Of a DNA stretch of 25,104 nucleotides, positions 1-7,731 are shown piece by piece (positions within the stretch are counted from its first letter, which is position 1; the number at the start of each line of letters is the position of its first letter). The notes under the pieces were generated by a model that was not told the DNA's origin, made no database searches, and was given only the letters and a program-made list of their open reading frames with translations. A program made the position numbers and the translations under genes. This DNA comes from Acetobacteraceae bacterium (GTDB lineage Bacteria > Pseudomonadota > Alphaproteobacteria > Acetobacterales > Acetobacteraceae). The stretch is from the NCBI GenBank assembly GCA_027306955.1, contig DAHUXX010000193.1, forward strand, positions 1 through 25,104, in the 5' to 3' direction.

Positions 1-407
1 GAGCCGTGCTCGCCGGAGCCGAAGGCGACGCCGGCGTCGAGCACGAGCGTGATGGCGCCCGGCGTGCGCGCGGGCGGCAGATGCGTGCCGCGCAGCGCGA
101 AGCGACCGATGCGCTGCTCCGGGAAGCCGGCATAGACGCGCGCGAGCCACCCGCCGGTCTCGGTCGCGCGGCGGCGCAGCGGTGCGGTGGTCCCGCATGC
201 GGCGGCGGCCAACATGAGGGCAACGTCAAGCGTCGCGTCGCCCTCGCCCGCATCCTTCACGCCCTCGACGCGCCACAGGCCGCGCGCCTCGTCGTGGAAC
301 AGGCCGACGCTGCGGCAGGCCGAGGCGAGGGCGGCCTCGTAGGCGTCGCGCGCCGCCTCCGGCACGTCGACGAACACGGTTTCCAGTTTTCCGGCGGGGC
401 CCTTCAT
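1..407 (-). CDS. prmA: Ribosomal protein L11 methyltransferase, N-terminal part (cut by window edge)
   Basis: The minus-strand frame starts at the ATG at 407-405, 10 nt after the helicase stop codon, and stays open to the left edge. About 135 codons are visible. The fragment begins MKGPAGKLETVFVDVP and ends in VLDAGVAFGSGEHGS. That last stretch matches the first SAM-binding motif of PrmA (usually D-x-G-x-A-F-G-T-G-x-H). PrmA trimethylates ribosomal protein L11 in the cytosol. The N-terminal substrate-recognition domain and the start of the methyltransferase domain are present, and the rest of the catalytic domain lies outside the window. Short spacing suggests co-transcription with the upstream helicase gene. 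The assignment rests on one motif plus its correct distance from the N-terminus. Confidence 0.8.
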   Translation of the reverse strand, partial: MKGPAGKLETVFVDVPEAARDAYEAALASACRSVGLFHDEARGLWRVEGVKDAGEGDATLDVALMLAAAACGTTAPLRRRATETGGWLARVYAGFPEQRIGRFALRGTHLPPARTPGAITLVLDAGVAFGSGEHG

Positions 408-417
408 GCGTGAGGCT

Positions 418-2577
418 TTACGCGCGGGCGACGAAGCGGTCGAGCACGCGCTTGCTTCCAGCCTTCTCGAAATCGATGTCGAGCCGGTCGTCCTCCGAGG
501 CCGTGACGGTACCGTAACCGAATTTCTCATGGAAGACGCGGCAGCCGACCGGGATGCTGTCCTCGCGCTTCGGGCGGGGTGCCGCTTCCCAGGCGGCGGG
601 CAGGCGCGGGCGGGAGGCGAACATCGGGAAGCTCGGGGGGGCCGCGCGGCGGTCCTGGTGACCCTCGAGCGTTATGTGTTCCTCCGGCAGTTCGTCGAGG
701 AAGCGGCTCGGCATCGAGACCTGCCAGTTGGCGTAGATGCGCCGGTTCGCCGCATGCGAAACGATCGCGCGGCGGCGCGCGCGGGTGAGCCCGACATAGG
801 CGAGGCGGCGCTCCTCCTCGAGGCCCTTCGTGCCGCTCTCGTCCATGGTGCGCTGGCTGGGGAAGATGCCGTCCTCCCAGCCGGGCAGGAACACGGTGTC
901 GAATTCGAGGCCCTTCGCGGCATGCAGGGTCATCAGGTTGACGCGGTCGCCCTCCGCGTTCTCCTCGTTCTCCATCACCAGCGAAACGTGGTCGAGGAAG
1001 GCGGGGAGCGTGTCGAAATCGGCGAGTGCGCGGACGAACTCCTTGAGGTTCTCGAGCCGGCCCGGTGCCTCGGGCGAGGTGTCCGTCTGCCACATGGCGG
1101 TGTAGCCGCTGGCATCGAGCACGGTCTGCATCGTCACCACATGGCCCTCCGGCGGCAGCATCGTCCGCCAGGTGGCGAACCCGGCGAGCAGTTCGCGCAG
1201 CGCGTCGCGGACCTTGCCGCGCAGGCCGCCCTCGACCACCAGGCGCGACGCGGCCTCGGCGAGCGGCACGCCGTCGGCGCGGGCCCGCTGGGTGATGGTG
1301 CGCAGCGCGCCCTCGCCCACGCCTCGTTTCGGGGTGTTCACGATACGCTCGAAGGCGAGGTCGTCGGCGGGCTGCACCAGGACGCGGGCATAGGCGATGG
1401 CGTCGCGGATCTCCGCGCGCTCGTAGAAGCGCAGGCCGCCGATGATGCGGTAGGGGATTCCGAGCGTGATCAGCCGCTCCTCGAAGGCGCGGGTCTGGAA
1501 GCCGGCGCGGACCAGGATCGCGATCTCGGCGAGCGCGTGGCCCTCGGCGCGCAGGACCTCGATGCGGCTGCCCACCATACGCGCCTCCTCGTCGGAATCC
1601 CACAACGCCACGACGGAGATCTTCTCGCCCGCGGCGTCGCCGAGACCGCTGCGGAGCGTCTTGCCGAGACGGCCCTCGTTGTGGGCGATGAGGCCCGAGG
1701 CGGCGGCGAGGATCGGGGCCGTCGAGCGGTAGTTGCGTTCGAGGCGGACCACCTTGGCGCCCTCGAAGTCGCGCTCGAAGCGCAGGATGTTCTCGATCTC
1801 GGCACCGCGCCAGGAATAGATCGACTGGTCGTCGTCGCCGACGCAGCAGATGTTTCGGTGGCCCTGCGCGAGCAGGCGCAGCCAGAGATACTGGACGAGA
1901 TTGGTGTCCTGGTACTCGTCGACCAGGATGTAGCGGAACTGGCGGTGGTAGCGGGCGAGCACGTCGGGATTGGTGCGCAGGAGTTCGGTCGCGAGCAGCA
2001 GCAGGTCGCCGAAATCGACCGCGTTCACGGCGGCGAGGCGCTGCTGGTAGAGCGCGTAGAGGGCGCGGGCGCGCCCGCCGGCAAACTCGGAATCCTCGGC
2101 AGGCGGCACGCGCTCCGGCAGCAGGCCACGATCCTTCCAGCGCTGGATCATTCCCATCAGCACGGGCGCGGGGAAGCGCGTGGTGTCGATGCCCGCCGCG
2201 TCCATCACCTGCTTGAGCAGGCGGAGTTGGTCGTCGGTGTCGAGGATGGTGAAGCCGGGCTTGCGGCCGACGAGCTCCGCGTGGCTGCGCAGCATGCGCG
2301 CGGCGAGCGCGTGGAAGGTGCCGAGCCAGAGACCCTCGACCGGCTGGCCGAGCAGGGAGGCGACGCGCTCGCGCATTTCCCGCGCCGCCTTGTTGGTGAA
2401 GGTGACGGCGAGCACCTGGCCGGGGAAGGCGCGGCGCGTGAGCAGCAGGTGCGCGAAGCGGGTGGTGAGCACGCGGGTCTTGCCGGTGCCGGCGCCGGCC
2501 AGTACCAGCAGCGGCCCCTCCAGCGTCTCGACCGCCTCGCGCTGCTCGGGGTTCAGCTTTGCGAGATAGTCGTCCAT
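418..2577 (-). CDS. uvrD: UvrD/PcrA-type SF1A ATP-dependent DNA helicase
   Basis: The 719-residue protein carries the full SF1A helicase set. The Q-motif region LNPEQREAV is at about 8-16 and Walker A AGAGTGKT at 27-34. Motif Ia VTFTNKAA is at about 58-65, Walker B/motif II VDEYQDTN at about 219-226 and motif III DDDQSIYSWRGA at 248-259. Later come MTLHAAKGLEFD (motif V region) and VGLTRARR (motif VI). The C-terminus (FGYGTVTASEDDRLDIDFE) is the Tudor-like tail of UvrD/PcrA that binds RNA polymerase or other partners. The family unwinds DNA 3'-5' in nucleotide-excision and mismatch repair. The ATG start is 8 codons before the Q motif, as usual. It is divergent from the transporter gene at 2617 with only 39 bp between the starts. 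UvrD, PcrA and Rep cannot be separated by motifs alone. Confidence 0.93.
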   Translation of the reverse strand: MDDYLAKLNPEQREAVETLEGPLLVLAGAGTGKTRVLTTRFAHLLLTRRAFPGQVLAVTFTNKAAREMRERVASLLGQPVEGLWLGTFHALAARMLRSHAELVGRKPGFTILDTDDQLRLLKQVMDAAGIDTTRFPAPVLMGMIQRWKDRGLLPERVPPAEDSEFAGGRARALYALYQQRLAAVNAVDFGDLLLLATELLRTNPDVLARYHRQFRYILVDEYQDTNLVQYLWLRLLAQGHRNICCVGDDDQSIYSWRGAEIENILRFERDFEGAKVVRLERNYRSTAPILAAASGLIAHNEGRLGKTLRSGLGDAAGEKISVVALWDSDEEARMVGSRIEVLRAEGHALAEIAILVRAGFQTRAFEERLITLGIPYRIIGGLRFYERAEIRDAIAYARVLVQPADDLAFERIVNTPKRGVGEGALRTITQRARADGVPLAEAASRLVVEGGLRGKVRDALRELLAGFATWRTMLPPEGHVVTMQTVLDASGYTAMWQTDTSPEAPGRLENLKEFVRALADFDTLPAFLDHVSLVMENEENAEGDRVNLMTLHAAKGLEFDTVFLPGWEDGIFPSQRTMDESGTKGLEEERRLAYVGLTRARRRAIVSHAANRRIYANWQVSMPSRFLDELPEEHITLEGHQDRRAAPPSFPMFASRPRLPAAWEAAPRPKREDSIPVGCRVFHEKFGYGTVTASEDDRLDIDFEKAGSKRVLDRFVARA

Positions 2578-2588
2578 GTTCGGTCGGT

Positions 2589-2601
2589 AATGATTCGCAT
2601 T
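2589..2601. promoter_or_regulatory. Possible Fur-family operator between uvrD and the BASS-like transporter
   Basis: AATGATTCGCATT is a partial dyad, AATG-N5-CATT, resembling one form of the Fur box. It sits in the 39-bp gap between two divergent starts and is conspicuously AT-rich for this DNA. Only the four outer base pairs on each side are symmetric, so this is a weak call. Confidence 0.25.
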
Positions 2602-2616
2602 CGGGAAAGATAGTCA

Positions 2617-3579
2617 GTGGCCGGCCGAGGTGCGAATCCGGAGCCGGCCGTGCTGCGGCCCTTCACCTGGGCGGCGCGGCACGGCACGACGCTGCTGGCG
2701 GGGGGAATCTTCGGGGGGTTGCTGATCCCGCCGCTGGCGCATGTGTTCCACTGGTTCATCACGCCCAACGTTATCATCATCATGACGCTGGTGCTGCTGC
2801 GGGTGGACGTGGCGGCGGCGCTGCGGCGGCTGCGCCAGCCGGTGCTGCTCACCGCCATCACCGCGATGCAACTGCTGCTGGCGCCGCTGGTGGCGGCGGG
2901 CGTGGTGGCGCTGCTGCCCCTCGACGCCGGGATCAAGGCGGGGGTGGTGGTCTTCTCCACGGGATGCGGGGCGACCTCCGGCGCTGCGTTCGCGAGGCTG
3001 GTGGGGCTCGACCCAGAGTTGACGCTGCTGGGGACGCTGACGACGACGCTGCTGCTACCGCTTTCGGCGCCGCCGCTCGCGCTGTCGCTCGGAGGTGTAG
3101 GGTTGCATCTCGGGCTCTACGGGTTCGCGCTCAGGCTCGCGATGGTGGTGCTGCTGCCGCTGGCGCTCTCGCTGCTGCTGCGCCGGCTGCTTGGGCCGGA
3201 ACGCCTGGCGCCGCTGGGGGCAGCGGTGGATGGCGGCGTTGTGTGGGTGCTGGTGTTCTACGGGTTCGCGGTGATGGACGGGCTCACGGCGCGGCTGCTC
3301 GCGGACCCGCTGTGGGTGGCGGAGGCGGCGACGGCGGCGTTCGCCGCGGCGTTCGGGCTCAACCTGCTGACGACGCTGCTGTTCCTGCCCGCGGGGTTGC
3401 GCGAGGCCGCTTCCGCGGGGCTGATGAGCGGCAACCGCAACATGGCGCTGTATCTCGCGGTGCTGCCGGCGACGGCGGACCCGCGGCTCGGACTGTTCTT
3501 CGCGCTGTGCCAGTTTCCGCTCTACCTGAGCCCGGTCATGCTGCGGCCGGTCTATCGGCTGCTGCTGCGCGAGGCCTAG
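2617..3579 (+). CDS. BASS/SBF-like (bile acid:sodium symporter superfamily) membrane transporter
   Basis: This is a 320-residue, strongly hydrophobic protein with about nine or ten predicted membrane segments (by eye) and short polar loops. The stretches FSTGCGATSG (near residue 110) and LMSGNRNMALYLAVL (near 270) resemble the two broken-helix regions of BASS/SBF-type transporters, where S-G-N-R-N is typical. The family takes up organic anions, often with sodium; the substrate here cannot be read from sequence. The GTG at 2617 is chosen because GGGAAAGA lies 6 nt upstream and the first hydrophobic segment follows after about 20 residues. It is convergent with metF, with 12 bp between stops. 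A possible Fur-like dyad lies just upstream. The superfamily call is moderately secure; the sodium dependence is inferred. Confidence 0.62.
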   Translation: MAGRGANPEPAVLRPFTWAARHGTTLLAGGIFGGLLIPPLAHVFHWFITPNVIIIMTLVLLRVDVAAALRRLRQPVLLTAITAMQLLLAPLVAAGVVALLPLDAGIKAGVVVFSTGCGATSGAAFARLVGLDPELTLLGTLTTTLLLPLSAPPLALSLGGVGLHLGLYGFALRLAMVVLLPLALSLLLRRLLGPERLAPLGAAVDGGVVWVLVFYGFAVMDGLTARLLADPLWVAEAATAAFAAAFGLNLLTTLLFLPAGLREAASAGLMSGNRNMALYLAVLPATADPRLGLFFALCQFPLYLSPVMLRPVYRLLLREA

Positions 3580-3591
3580 GCGGCACGAAAT

Positions 3592-4551
3592 TCAGGCGAC
3601 GGGCCGCACGCCCAGGATGTGGGCGATGGCGTAGGCGAGGTCGGCACGGTTGAGCGTGTAGAAGTGGAACTCGTCGACGCCGTTGGCCTGCAGCAGGCGA
3701 ACCTGTTCCGCCGCGACCACGGCCGCGACCAGCTTGCGCGTCTCGGCGTCCTCCTCCAGCCCGTCGAACAGGTGGCCCAGCCAGTCCGGCACGGCGATGC
3801 CGTTGGCGGCGGCGAATTTGCGCATCTGCACGAAGTTGGTGACCGGCATGATGCCGGGGACAATCGGCGCCGTGATGCCGGCGGCCAGCGCGCGGTCGAG
3901 GAAGCGCAGATAGGTCGCGGTGTCGAAGAAGAAATTGGTGATGGCCCGGGTGGCGCCGGCGTCGAGCTTGCGCTTGAGGTTGTCGAGATCCGCGGGGGCG
4001 CTGGCAGCGGCGGGATGGACGTCCGGGTAGGCGGCGACGGTGACCTCGAAATCGGCGACGCGGCGCAGCCCGGCGACCAGGTCCGAGGCGTAGGCGTAGC
4101 CGCCGGGATGCGGCACGTAGGCGCCGCCGCCGGGCACGTCGCCGCGCAGGGCCACGACGTGGCGGACGCCGACCTCCCAATAGGTGCGCGCGACCGCATC
4201 GACCTCCCCGCACGTGGCGCCGACGCAGGTCAGGTGGGCGGCCGGGGTCAGCTGGGTTTCGCGCACGATGCGCGCGACGGTGGCGTGGGTGCGCGCCTGG
4301 GTGCTGCCCCCGGCGCCGTACGTCACGGAAACGAAGCGCGGCGCCAGCGTCTCGAGCCGGCGGACGCAGGCCCAGAGCTGCGCCTCCAGCGCCTCGGTGC
4401 GCGGGGGGAAGAACTCGAAGGAGAGCAGTGGCGCCGCGTGCTCCGGGCCGCGGTTCGGCAGGCCGGGGAAGCGCGGGCCGGTAAGCCAGCGTTCAAGCGT
4501 CGGGCGCGCGGGCGGGGGCTTGCGCGAAACCGGGGATGACGTCTGATCCAT
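3592..4551 (-). CDS. metF: 5,10-methylenetetrahydrofolate reductase
   Basis: This 319-residue FAD-dependent TIM-barrel enzyme reduces methylene-THF to 5-methyl-THF, the methyl donor for methionine synthesis. Visible family motifs are SFEFFPP at 44-50 (E46 corresponds to the catalytic Glu28 of E. coli), VTYGAGGST at 76-84, HLTC at 106-109, ALRGD at 134-138 (D138 corresponds to Asp120) and PGIMPVTNF. The family's usual TQFFFD segment reads TNFFFD here (N206). I chose the ATG at 4551, which gives a normal-looking N-terminus. In-frame GTG 4599 and ATG 4590 would add 16 or 13 polar residues without recognisable homology. It is divergent from mlaA with 130 bp between starts. I see no known SAM or SAH riboswitch in that gap. 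Confidence 0.95.
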   Translation of the reverse strand: MDQTSSPVSRKPPPARPTLERWLTGPRFPGLPNRGPEHAAPLLSFEFFPPRTEALEAQLWACVRRLETLAPRFVSVTYGAGGSTQARTHATVARIVRETQLTPAAHLTCVGATCGEVDAVARTYWEVGVRHVVALRGDVPGGGAYVPHPGGYAYASDLVAGLRRVADFEVTVAAYPDVHPAAASAPADLDNLKRKLDAGATRAITNFFFDTATYLRFLDRALAAGITAPIVPGIMPVTNFVQMRKFAAANGIAVPDWLGHLFDGLEEDAETRKLVAAVVAAEQVRLLQANGVDEFHFYTLNRADLAYAIAHILGVRPVA

Positions 4552-4594
4552 GTGGCTTACATCGCGACGAGAGGCGTCCCGGTCAACCATCCGG

Positions 4595-4610
4595 CTCACA
4601 TCCTCGTGAG
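4595..4610. other. Short perfect inverted repeat upstream of metF
   Basis: CTCAC-ATCCTC-GTGAG forms a 5-bp stem with a 6-nt loop, 44 nt upstream of the metF ATG, in the metF/mlaA divergent gap. It could be an operator half-site pair or a 5'-UTR hairpin. It does not match a riboswitch class I know. Confidence 0.25.
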
Positions 4611-4681
4611 CAGGGACTTTGCTAGCCGAGCAACCCTCGCCATGTTACGAGCGCAGCGATTGCACAGGACCCTGGCAGACG

Positions 4682-5452
4682 ATGCCCGCCTCACGACGCC
4701 TCCTTGCCACCGCCGCGCTGCTGCTGCCGGCGCTAGCCGGCTGCGCGACCGTACCCCAAAACCCGGAGGCACGCGCCTATTACCATCAGATCAACGACCC
4801 GCTGGAGCCGACCAACCGCGTCTTCTACGTCGTCAACGACGCGCTCGACACGGTGCTGCTGAAGCCGCTGGCGCTTGCCTACCATTACGGCACGCCGGAG
4901 TTCTTCCAGCACGGCGTGCACAACGTGCTGAGCAATCTCGACACGCCGGTGGTGCTGGCCAACGACATGCTGGAGGGAAACCCGCGGCGCGCCGGCGACA
5001 CGCTGATGCGCGGGCTGATCAACACCACGGTGGGCCTGGTCGGGATCTTCGACGTGGCGAGCGGCTGGGGGTATCCCAAACATTCCGCCGATTTCGGCAT
5101 CACCCTGGCGGTGTGGGGCGTGCCGGCGGGGCCGTATCTCTATCTGCCGGTGTTCGGCCCGTCCTCGCCGCGCGGCGTGCTGGGGATTGGGGGCAACTAT
5201 GCGCTCGACCCGTTCTCCTGGTTCGGCCGCGGCTACGTGGTGCAGGATTTCGGCTTTACCCGCTCGGGGCTGACCGCCGTGGACACGCGCGCGGGCTATC
5301 TGAGCGATCTCGACAAGATCAAAGCCCAGGCGCTCGACCCTTACGCGACGCTGCGCAGCCTCTATCGCCAGCACCGCCAGGCGGAGATCGATGCCGCGAT
5401 GCACGACGAAACGTGGACCGTTCCCGACTGGTACCCACAACCCGCGAAATAA
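4682..5452 (+). CDS. mlaA: MlaA/VacJ outer-membrane lipoprotein, phospholipid retrograde transport
   Basis: The 256-residue precursor has a lipoprotein signal: basic PASRR, a hydrophobic core, and lipobox L-A-G-C with the lipidated Cys at 21. The family signature NDPLEPTNR lies at about 38-46. It is followed by the conserved VacJ/MlaA body (LINTTVGLVGIFDVAS, FGITLAVWGVPAGPY, LDPFSWF). MlaA sits in the inner leaflet of the outer membrane and extracts misplaced phospholipids, passing them to MlaC. The ATG at 4682 is chosen because it places the lipobox correctly; an in-frame upstream start at 4619 would put 21 polar residues before the signal peptide. mlaC follows after 31 bp, so the two probably form one unit. 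Confidence 0.93.
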   Translation: MPASRRLLATAALLLPALAGCATVPQNPEARAYYHQINDPLEPTNRVFYVVNDALDTVLLKPLALAYHYGTPEFFQHGVHNVLSNLDTPVVLANDMLEGNPRRAGDTLMRGLINTTVGLVGIFDVASGWGYPKHSADFGITLAVWGVPAGPYLYLPVFGPSSPRGVLGIGGNYALDPFSWFGRGYVVQDFGFTRSGLTAVDTRAGYLSDLDKIKAQALDPYATLRSLYRQHRQAEIDAAMHDETWTVPDWYPQPAK

Positions 5453-5471
5453 CCGCAGCCGAAACCGCTCC

Positions 5472-5477
5472 GGGAGA
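5472..5477 (+). promoter_or_regulatory. Ribosome-binding site that fixes the TTG start of mlaC
   Basis: GGGAGA lies 6 nt before the TTG at 5484. It supports this rare start over an in-frame upstream start at 5391, which would lie inside mlaA. Confidence 0.6.
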
Positions 5478-5483
5478 CCTGCC

Positions 5484-6107
5484 TTGTCCGCCACCACCCG
5501 CCGTACCCTGCTCGCGGCCAGCCTCGCCGTGGCCGCCGCCGTTCCGCTCGCGCTGCCGACGCCGGCCCTGGCCGGCATCGCGTCCGACACCGCCTTCCTG
5601 AAGTCGATGGGCGATCAGCTCGTCGCCGTGGTCAATGGCCCGGGAACCCAGGCGGAGAAGCAGGCGAAGCTGCAGGCGCTGGTGGACAAGGGCGTGGACG
5701 TCGAGGGTATCGCGCGGTTCTGCCTCGGACGGTTCGTGCGGCTGGCGACGCCGCAGCAGCTCGCGACCTACATCAAGCTCTTCCACGGCGTGCTGATGCG
5801 CTCCATCACCGGGCATCTCGGTGAGTACAAGGGCGTGGGCTTCACAGTGGACAAGTCGGCACCGGGCGACGGCGGCACCATCGTGACCACCACGATCACG
5901 CGGCCGAACAACGCGCCGGCGAAGGTGCAGTGGGTAATCGACCAGGTGGACGGGCAGCCCAAGATCGAGGACGTGATCGCCGAGGGAACCTCGATGCGGC
6001 TGACGCAGCAGAGCGACTACGCGGGCTTCATTGCGCAGAACAACAACAATATCGCGGCACTGATCGGGGCGATGCAGAAGCAGGCGGAAAACCAGCCGGG
6101 CGCGTGA
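5484..6107 (+). CDS. mlaC: MlaC/Ttg2D-family periplasmic phospholipid-binding protein
   Basis: The 207-residue precursor starts at TTG. A twin-Arg-like SATTRRTLL start is followed by a hydrophobic core and a probable signal-peptidase I site after A30 (PALA-G). The mature part has the MlaC/Ttg2D pattern: AEKQAKLQALVDKGVDVEGI, FCLGRFVRLATPQQ, and a C-terminal stretch WVIDQVDGQPKIEDV followed by EGTSMRLTQQSDYAGFI. MlaC shuttles phospholipids across the periplasm between MlaA and the inner-membrane MlaFEDB complex. None of the MlaFEDB genes is in this window. The hydrolase gene starts 4 nt after the stop, so mlaA, mlaC and the hydrolase look like one operon. HpnM of hopanoid clusters belongs to the same family and is an alternative name; no hopanoid genes are visible nearby. 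Confidence 0.88.
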   Translation: MSATTRRTLLAASLAVAAAVPLALPTPALAGIASDTAFLKSMGDQLVAVVNGPGTQAEKQAKLQALVDKGVDVEGIARFCLGRFVRLATPQQLATYIKLFHGVLMRSITGHLGEYKGVGFTVDKSAPGDGGTIVTTTITRPNNAPAKVQWVIDQVDGQPKIEDVIAEGTSMRLTQQSDYAGFIAQNNNNIAALIGAMQKQAENQPGA

Positions 6108-6111
6108 GGCC

Positions 6112-7014
6112 ATGCGGCGCGCCCTGATCCGCGGGGTCCGGGCGGGGCAGCTCGAGATCTTCCATGCCGAGCATGGGCCCGCGGATGGCGCGCCGGTGGT
6201 GCTGTTGCACGGCTATCCCGACGACATCCATGCCTGGGACGGGGTTGCGCCGGCGCTCGCGGCGTCAGGGTTTCGCGTGATCGTACCCTGGCTGCGCGGC
6301 CATGGGCCGACGCAATTCCTCGACGCGGCGACCCAGCGCTCCGGCGAGCAAGCGGCGCTCGGGGCGGACCTGCTCGCGCTGCTCGAGGCGCTCTCCATCC
6401 GGCAGGCGCTGCTCGCGGGGTATGACTGGGGCGGGCGGGCGTGTTGCGTGGTCGCCGCGCTTTGGCCCGAGCGGGTGCGCGGCCTGGTCACGGTCGGCGG
6501 CTACAACATCCAGAACATCGCCGCGGCAGGCGCGCCGGCGGACCCTGGGCAGGAACTGCGCTACTGGTACCAGTGGTATTTCTGCACCCCGCGCGGCGAG
6601 GCGGGGCTGGCGGCGAACCGCGTGGCGCTGCACCGCCTGCTGTGGCGGTTGTGGTCGCCGGAATACCGGTTTGATGACGCAACATATTCGGCCACGGCGG
6701 CGAGCTTCGACAACCCCGACCATGTGGCGGTGGTGATCCATTCGTACCGGCATCGTTACGGCCTGGTCGCCGGCGATCCGGCGCACGCGGCGGTCGAGGC
6801 GCGTCTTGCGCGACAGCCGCGCATCACCGTGCCGACGATCGTGCTGGAGGGGGCGTCGGACGGCGTGACGCCGCCGGCGCCGGTGGGCGCGCACGCGCGG
6901 CACTTCACGAATCTGCGCGGGGCGCGCGTTCTCGAGCACGTCGGACACTTCCTGCCGCGCGAGGCACCGGAGGCGGCGGTTGCAGCGCTGCGCGAGCTCG
7001 CGGCGCCGGCGTGA
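6112..7014 (+). CDS. Alpha/beta hydrolase, epoxide-hydrolase/haloalkane-dehalogenase type
   Basis: This 300-residue cytosolic alpha/beta-hydrolase fold protein has no visible signal peptide. The oxyanion motif HGYP is at 33-36. The nucleophile elbow G-Y-D-W-G-G is at 103-108, so the nucleophile is Asp105 rather than Ser. A probable acid is D250 (EGASDGVTPP) and the catalytic base is H279 (EHVGHFLPREAP). An Asp nucleophile with HG[YW]P is typical of epoxide hydrolases and related C-X bond hydrolases. The cap region contains several Tyr/Trp (RYWYQWYF, 150-157) that could supply the ring-opening tyrosines. The start lies 4 nt after mlaC, implying translational coupling. A role in lipid or envelope metabolism is a guess from position only. 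The true substrate is unknown. Confidence 0.82.
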   Translation: MRRALIRGVRAGQLEIFHAEHGPADGAPVVLLHGYPDDIHAWDGVAPALAASGFRVIVPWLRGHGPTQFLDAATQRSGEQAALGADLLALLEALSIRQALLAGYDWGGRACCVVAALWPERVRGLVTVGGYNIQNIAAAGAPADPGQELRYWYQWYFCTPRGEAGLAANRVALHRLLWRLWSPEYRFDDATYSATAASFDNPDHVAVVIHSYRHRYGLVAGDPAHAAVEARLARQPRITVPTIVLEGASDGVTPPAPVGAHARHFTNLRGARVLEHVGHFLPREAPEAAVAALRELAAPA

Positions 7015-7232
7015 GGCAAGCCCGGGCTCGCGGATGCGTCGCCGCGAGGTTGTAACGATACCGTATTTTTCGTGCCACGCAGGCGGCGGTGGCTGCAACC
7101 TTGCCACGTGGGAAGTCTGCAGTGCCACAAAGGCTGTTTACGCTACCGTGCGACCGCGCCGTTGAGACAGATCAAGGCGCGGGACCCAGAGACGCGCGAT
7201 GTTGGCCCGCCATTGTAAAGGAAGAGGGTGTC

Positions 7233-7715
7233 ATGACACGTTCGGTTGCCCGCCGTTCTCTCCTGGGCTCCGCCCTGATCGTCTCGCTCGCGGCTCCTGT
7301 CGCGGTCGCGCAAATGGGAGGTGGAGGAGGCGCGCCTGGTGCCATGGGCGGCGGCCGGATGGGCCGCGGGATGATGGGCGGGCGGTGGAACATGCCCCGC
7401 TATCTCGACGCGCTGAAGACCCGGCTCGCCATTACCCCGGAGCAGGAGACGCTGTGGAAAGAGTATGCCAACACCGTCGCCGGGGTCGCCGAGCAGATGC
7501 AGGGCGCGCACCAGACGATGTACGAGGCGATGGGCACGGCGACGTGGGAGGAACGGCAGCAGATGATGAACGAGATGTTCCAGGCGCGCCAGCAGGCCGC
7601 GCGCACAGTGCACGAGGCGGCCGTCAAGCTGCTCGCCGGGCTCACGCCCGAGCAGAAGACGCAGGCCGAGACCCTGCTGCCAGGACTTGCCTTTCGCCCC
7701 GGTATGATGCGCTGA
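7233..7715 (+). CDS. Spy/CpxP-like periplasmic protein with LTxxQ motifs
   Basis: The 160-residue precursor starts at an ATG preceded by AAGGAAGAGGG. Its signal peptide (VARR, hydrophobic core) probably ends after A26 (AVA-Q). A Gly/Met/Arg-rich low-complexity linker (about 28-54) is followed by a helical domain. That domain carries two LTxxQ-type motifs, ITPEQ at 67-71 and LTPEQ at 137-141, separated by a Gln/Met/Glu-rich helix. This architecture is that of Spy/CpxP proteins, which act as periplasmic chaperones or metal/stress sensors. The eleven Met residues between the signal peptide and the second motif could bind metal, but that is inference. It has its own 218-bp upstream region, so it is probably a separate transcription unit. 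It is convergent with the GNAT gene, with 7 bp between stops. Confidence 0.75.
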   Translation: MTRSVARRSLLGSALIVSLAAPVAVAQMGGGGGAPGAMGGGRMGRGMMGGRWNMPRYLDALKTRLAITPEQETLWKEYANTVAGVAEQMQGAHQTMYEAMGTATWEERQQMMNEMFQARQQAARTVHEAAVKLLAGLTPEQKTQAETLLPGLAFRPGMMR

Positions 7716-7717
7716 GC

Positions 7718-7731
7718 GCCGGCTAGCCGGC
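7718..7731. other. Perfect 14-bp palindrome at a convergent gene junction
   Basis: GCCGGCTAGCCGGC is a perfect palindrome. It spans the stop codon of the GNAT gene and lies 2 nt beyond the stop of the Spy-like gene. There is no T-tract, so a classical terminator is doubtful. Confidence 0.35.

Noticed and set aside
406..2613. A 735-codon open frame on the plus strand antisense to uvrD
   Set aside because: It mirrors the helicase gene. Long antisense frames are expected in very GC-rich genes, and the translation is compositionally odd with no motif, while the minus strand has all helicase motifs.
4552..4681. Possible SAM-II or SAH riboswitch before metF
   Set aside because: Neither the SAM-II conserved core nor the SAH riboswitch core is visible; only one short 5-bp stem is present.
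7102..7135. Possible EcfG-type (general stress) promoter before the Spy-like gene
   Set aside because: GGAAG-N18-CTGTT is only a loose fit to GGAAC-N17/18-CGTT. Two mismatches in so short a motif are not convincing.
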